Both the position numbers and the translations under genes were made by a program. Shown here piece after piece: positions 62,525-64,000 of a stretch of DNA of 64,000 nt. Within the stretch, counting starts at the first letter, position 1. Every line of letters starts with the position of its first letter. This DNA comes from JBBATK01 sp044224515 (GTDB lineage Bacteria > Bacteroidota > Ignavibacteria > Kapaibacteriales > NICIL-2): the NCBI GenBank assembly GCA_044224515.1, contig JBGAKH010000007.1:1-64000 (forward strand). Direction: 5' to 3'. Under the pieces are notes generated by a model. It ran no database searches and was not told the origin of the DNA. It worked only from the letters and a program-made list of their open reading frames with translations.

Positions 62525-64000
62525 TCAAGCCTCTTGTAAAGAGCGACTAACTGAGGTAGCTTTCTCGGGAGGGACTGCCGAATCGACTATCCAATGACAG
62601 CCAACACTTTGTTTGCGTTCAAGTGCAGCATTGCAAATACTGAGTCCGGTCTCACATAGATTGAGAACTTCCTTGAGATTGACGTTGAAGCCGTTGAGGT
62701 GCAAGTCTTCCTCGATCACCCGATGAATCGTCTGCAGTTGAAGTCTTCCTTCTTGTAGGGTTTGTACACTGCGACGAATACCCGCCGCATTCCACATGAC
62801 TTGTTGTATTTGAAGTCGTCGAACGGCCGCGCGCTCTCGTGCGGCATCAGGCTTTTGCTGAACTTTGATATCTGTGCATTTCCAATCGAGAGTGGGACGC
62901 AGGTATTCAATTACTTTACGTGCATCGATGGAAGCTTGTTCGGCGAAGACGAGTCCCTCCAGCAGCGAATTGGATGCTAAGCGGTTCGCTCCGTGAACAC
63001 CGGTACATGCTACTTCGCCACAGGCATAAAGACGTGGAACGGTCGTTCGTCCCATAAGATCCGTTGCGACGCCGCCGCAGAAGTAGTGAGCGGCAGGCAC
63101 AACCGGAATCAAGTCGAGATCCAGGCGCAGTCCTTCTTCGGCACAGCGCTTCGAGATGTTCGGGAAATGCGCTGTGAAGGCTTCAATATCCAAATGTCGA
63201 AGGTCAAGAAACACACACTCAGCGCCGTTACTTTCGAGTTCGCTGCTGATTGCGCGACTCACGACATCGCGAGGGGCAAGGGACTTCAGTGGGTGATACT
63301 TCTGCATGAACTCAGTGCCATCGGCGTGACATAGTCGCGCGCCAAATCCACGCACTGCTTCAGAGATCAGAAAGGTCTGAGGTCTATCTGAATACAGACT
63401 GGTAGGATGAAACTGCACGAATTCCATATCGCGCAGCTCAGCCCCAATTCGTGAAGCCAAGGCATATCCATCGCCTGTGGCTATGGGCGGATTTGTATTG
63501 TGCAAGTACACCTGTGATCCACCACCGCTGGCCAGCATTGTAATGCGAGAAGTGATTTGTTCACATGTCGATTGATCGGCGTCGTACACAAAGGCTCCAC
63601 CGCAACCACTGTGGTCGCGAAGTAAGTCGATGACGAAGTGGTGTTCCAAGACTTCGATATTCGGACAGGATTTCAGATAACGAACCAAGGAGCTCTCAAC
63701 CTCTCGTCCGGTGGCGTCCGACGCATGCACCACACGAGAATGGCTATGTCCTCCTTCGCGATGCAGATCATATGCTCCTGCCGCGTCTCGGTCAAAACGT
63801 ACGGACATCTCCTCCAGTTGGGCAATACAGTCGGCTGCGTGCTCCGCAACGAGCCTCACGGCTGCCTCATTACACAAGCCATCTCCTGCCTTCAAGGTAT
63901 CCAGTATGTGATGCTCAATGGAGTCAGTGTTGTTCGTTACAGCCGCGATCCCACCTTGCGCATACATAGTGTTGGATTCGCCAATGCCGGATTTGGTGAC
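62525..64000 (-). CDS. nadB: L-aspartate oxidase NadB (5' end beyond window)
   Basis: The frame is open to the window end, so the first part of the gene (N-terminal FAD-binding GxGxxG) is outside. The visible 491 codons begin VTKSGIGESNTMYAQGGIAA. They contain the flavin region LASGGGSQVYLHNTNPPIATGDG and REGGHSHSRVVH. The catalytic-base region FLISEAVRGFGARL and the C-terminal helical domain (about 390-480) follow. It oxidises aspartate to iminoaspartate, the first step of NAD synthesis, with NadA. nadA is not in the window. It converges on pdxA. Confidence 0.95.
   Translation of the reverse strand, partial: VTKSGIGESNTMYAQGGIAAVTNNTDSIEHHILDTLKAGDGLCNEAAVRLVAEHAADCIAQLEEMSVRFDRDAAGAYDLHREGGHSHSRVVHASDATGREVESSLVRYLKSCPNIEVLEHHFVIDLLRDHSGCGGAFVYDADQSTCEQITSRITMLASGGGSQVYLHNTNPPIATGDGYALASRIGAELRDMEFVQFHPTSLYSDRPQTFLISEAVRGFGARLCHADGTEFMQKYHPLKSLAPRDVVSRAISSELESNGAECVFLDLRHLDIEAFTAHFPNISKRCAEEGLRLDLDLIPVVPAAHYFCGGVATDLMGRTTVPRLYACGEVACTGVHGANRLASNSLLEGLVFAEQASIDARKVIEYLRPTLDWKCTDIKVQQKPDAARERAAVRRLQIQQVMWNAAGIRRSVQTLQEGRLQLQTIHRVIEEDLHLNGFNVNLKEVLNLCETGLSICNAALERKQSVGCHWIVDSAVPPEKATSVSRSLQEA

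Overview
The window is one contiguous piece of a bacterial chromosome. It opens in the 3' end of a 23S rRNA gene, followed by 5S rRNA, and closes inside an L-aspartate oxidase gene. The gene content points to the Bacteroidota/Chlorobiota (FCB) group, most likely an Ignavibacteria- or Kapabacteria-like lineage. Three secreted proteins end in a type IX secretion (T9SS) type C-terminal sorting domain. One of them is a giant BNR/ASPM-SPD-2-Hydin repeat protein, and there is a Chlamydia Hc1-like histone H1 homologue, a DUF6132 protein and an enlarged SecA. Only a minority of starts have a clear Shine-Dalgarno (6242, 20867 and 45240 are the best). The phylum-level call is inference from protein content, not from an rRNA tree. 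No mobile element, CRISPR array or prophage was seen.

Layout. 1-670: rRNA end with terminator. 841-7650: unlinked genes (STM3941-type membrane protein, Tat-exported DODA-type dioxygenase, asparagine-synthase-like enzyme with a secreted partner, unknown protein, flavin reductase). 7999-9612: four-gene thiol/sulfur operon (DUF6132, small membrane protein, thioredoxin, rhodanese-thioredoxin lipoprotein). 9704-14420: leftward genes (rpiB, DoxX, M16 peptidase, predicted outer-membrane protein, MFS exporter). 15222-19187: leftward secA and thiamine pyrophosphokinase. 19593-21808: orphan DnaC-like ATPase, then oxyR with a predicted OxyR box on its own promoter. 21960-23049: tRNA-Ser(GCU) and an orphan peptide/nickel-type permease. 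23349-31057: lipoprotein, SemiSWEET, 1421-aa secreted repeat protein and an N-acetylglucosamine-kinase-like ATPase, with two arrays of 11-bp tandem repeats in the gaps.

31159-34778: leftward truA, the C-terminal half of a cobalamin-dependent methionine synthase, and cdd. 35097-41065: rightward T9SS subtilase, histone H1-like protein, CDF metal exporter, ruvB and a HAD phosphatase. 41108-45240: the DUF3999/DUF2339 membrane pair. 45592-49798: mutS, gcvH and two membrane proteins. 50083-53882: leftward dacB, an rdgB fused to a carboxymuconolactone-decarboxylase-like domain, and a SpoU methylase. 53966-56905: pyrimidine-nucleoside phosphorylase and a polyprenyl glycosylphosphotransferase. 57098-58204: PDZ protein with sorting tail. 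58934-62410: purC, rodA and pdxA. 62525-64000: nadB, cut by the window end.

Most genes are housekeeping (nucleotide, vitamin and cell-wall metabolism, DNA repair, protein export). The less ordinary items are the RdgB-CMD fusion, the cleanly truncated MetH, the thiol operon, the OxyR box, and a set of degenerate 11- and 12-bp tandem arrays and perfect palindromes in the intergenic spacers. I did not find a gene cluster that clearly forms an undescribed system; the thiol operon, the RdgB fusion and the helical-turn-length arrays are the best leads.
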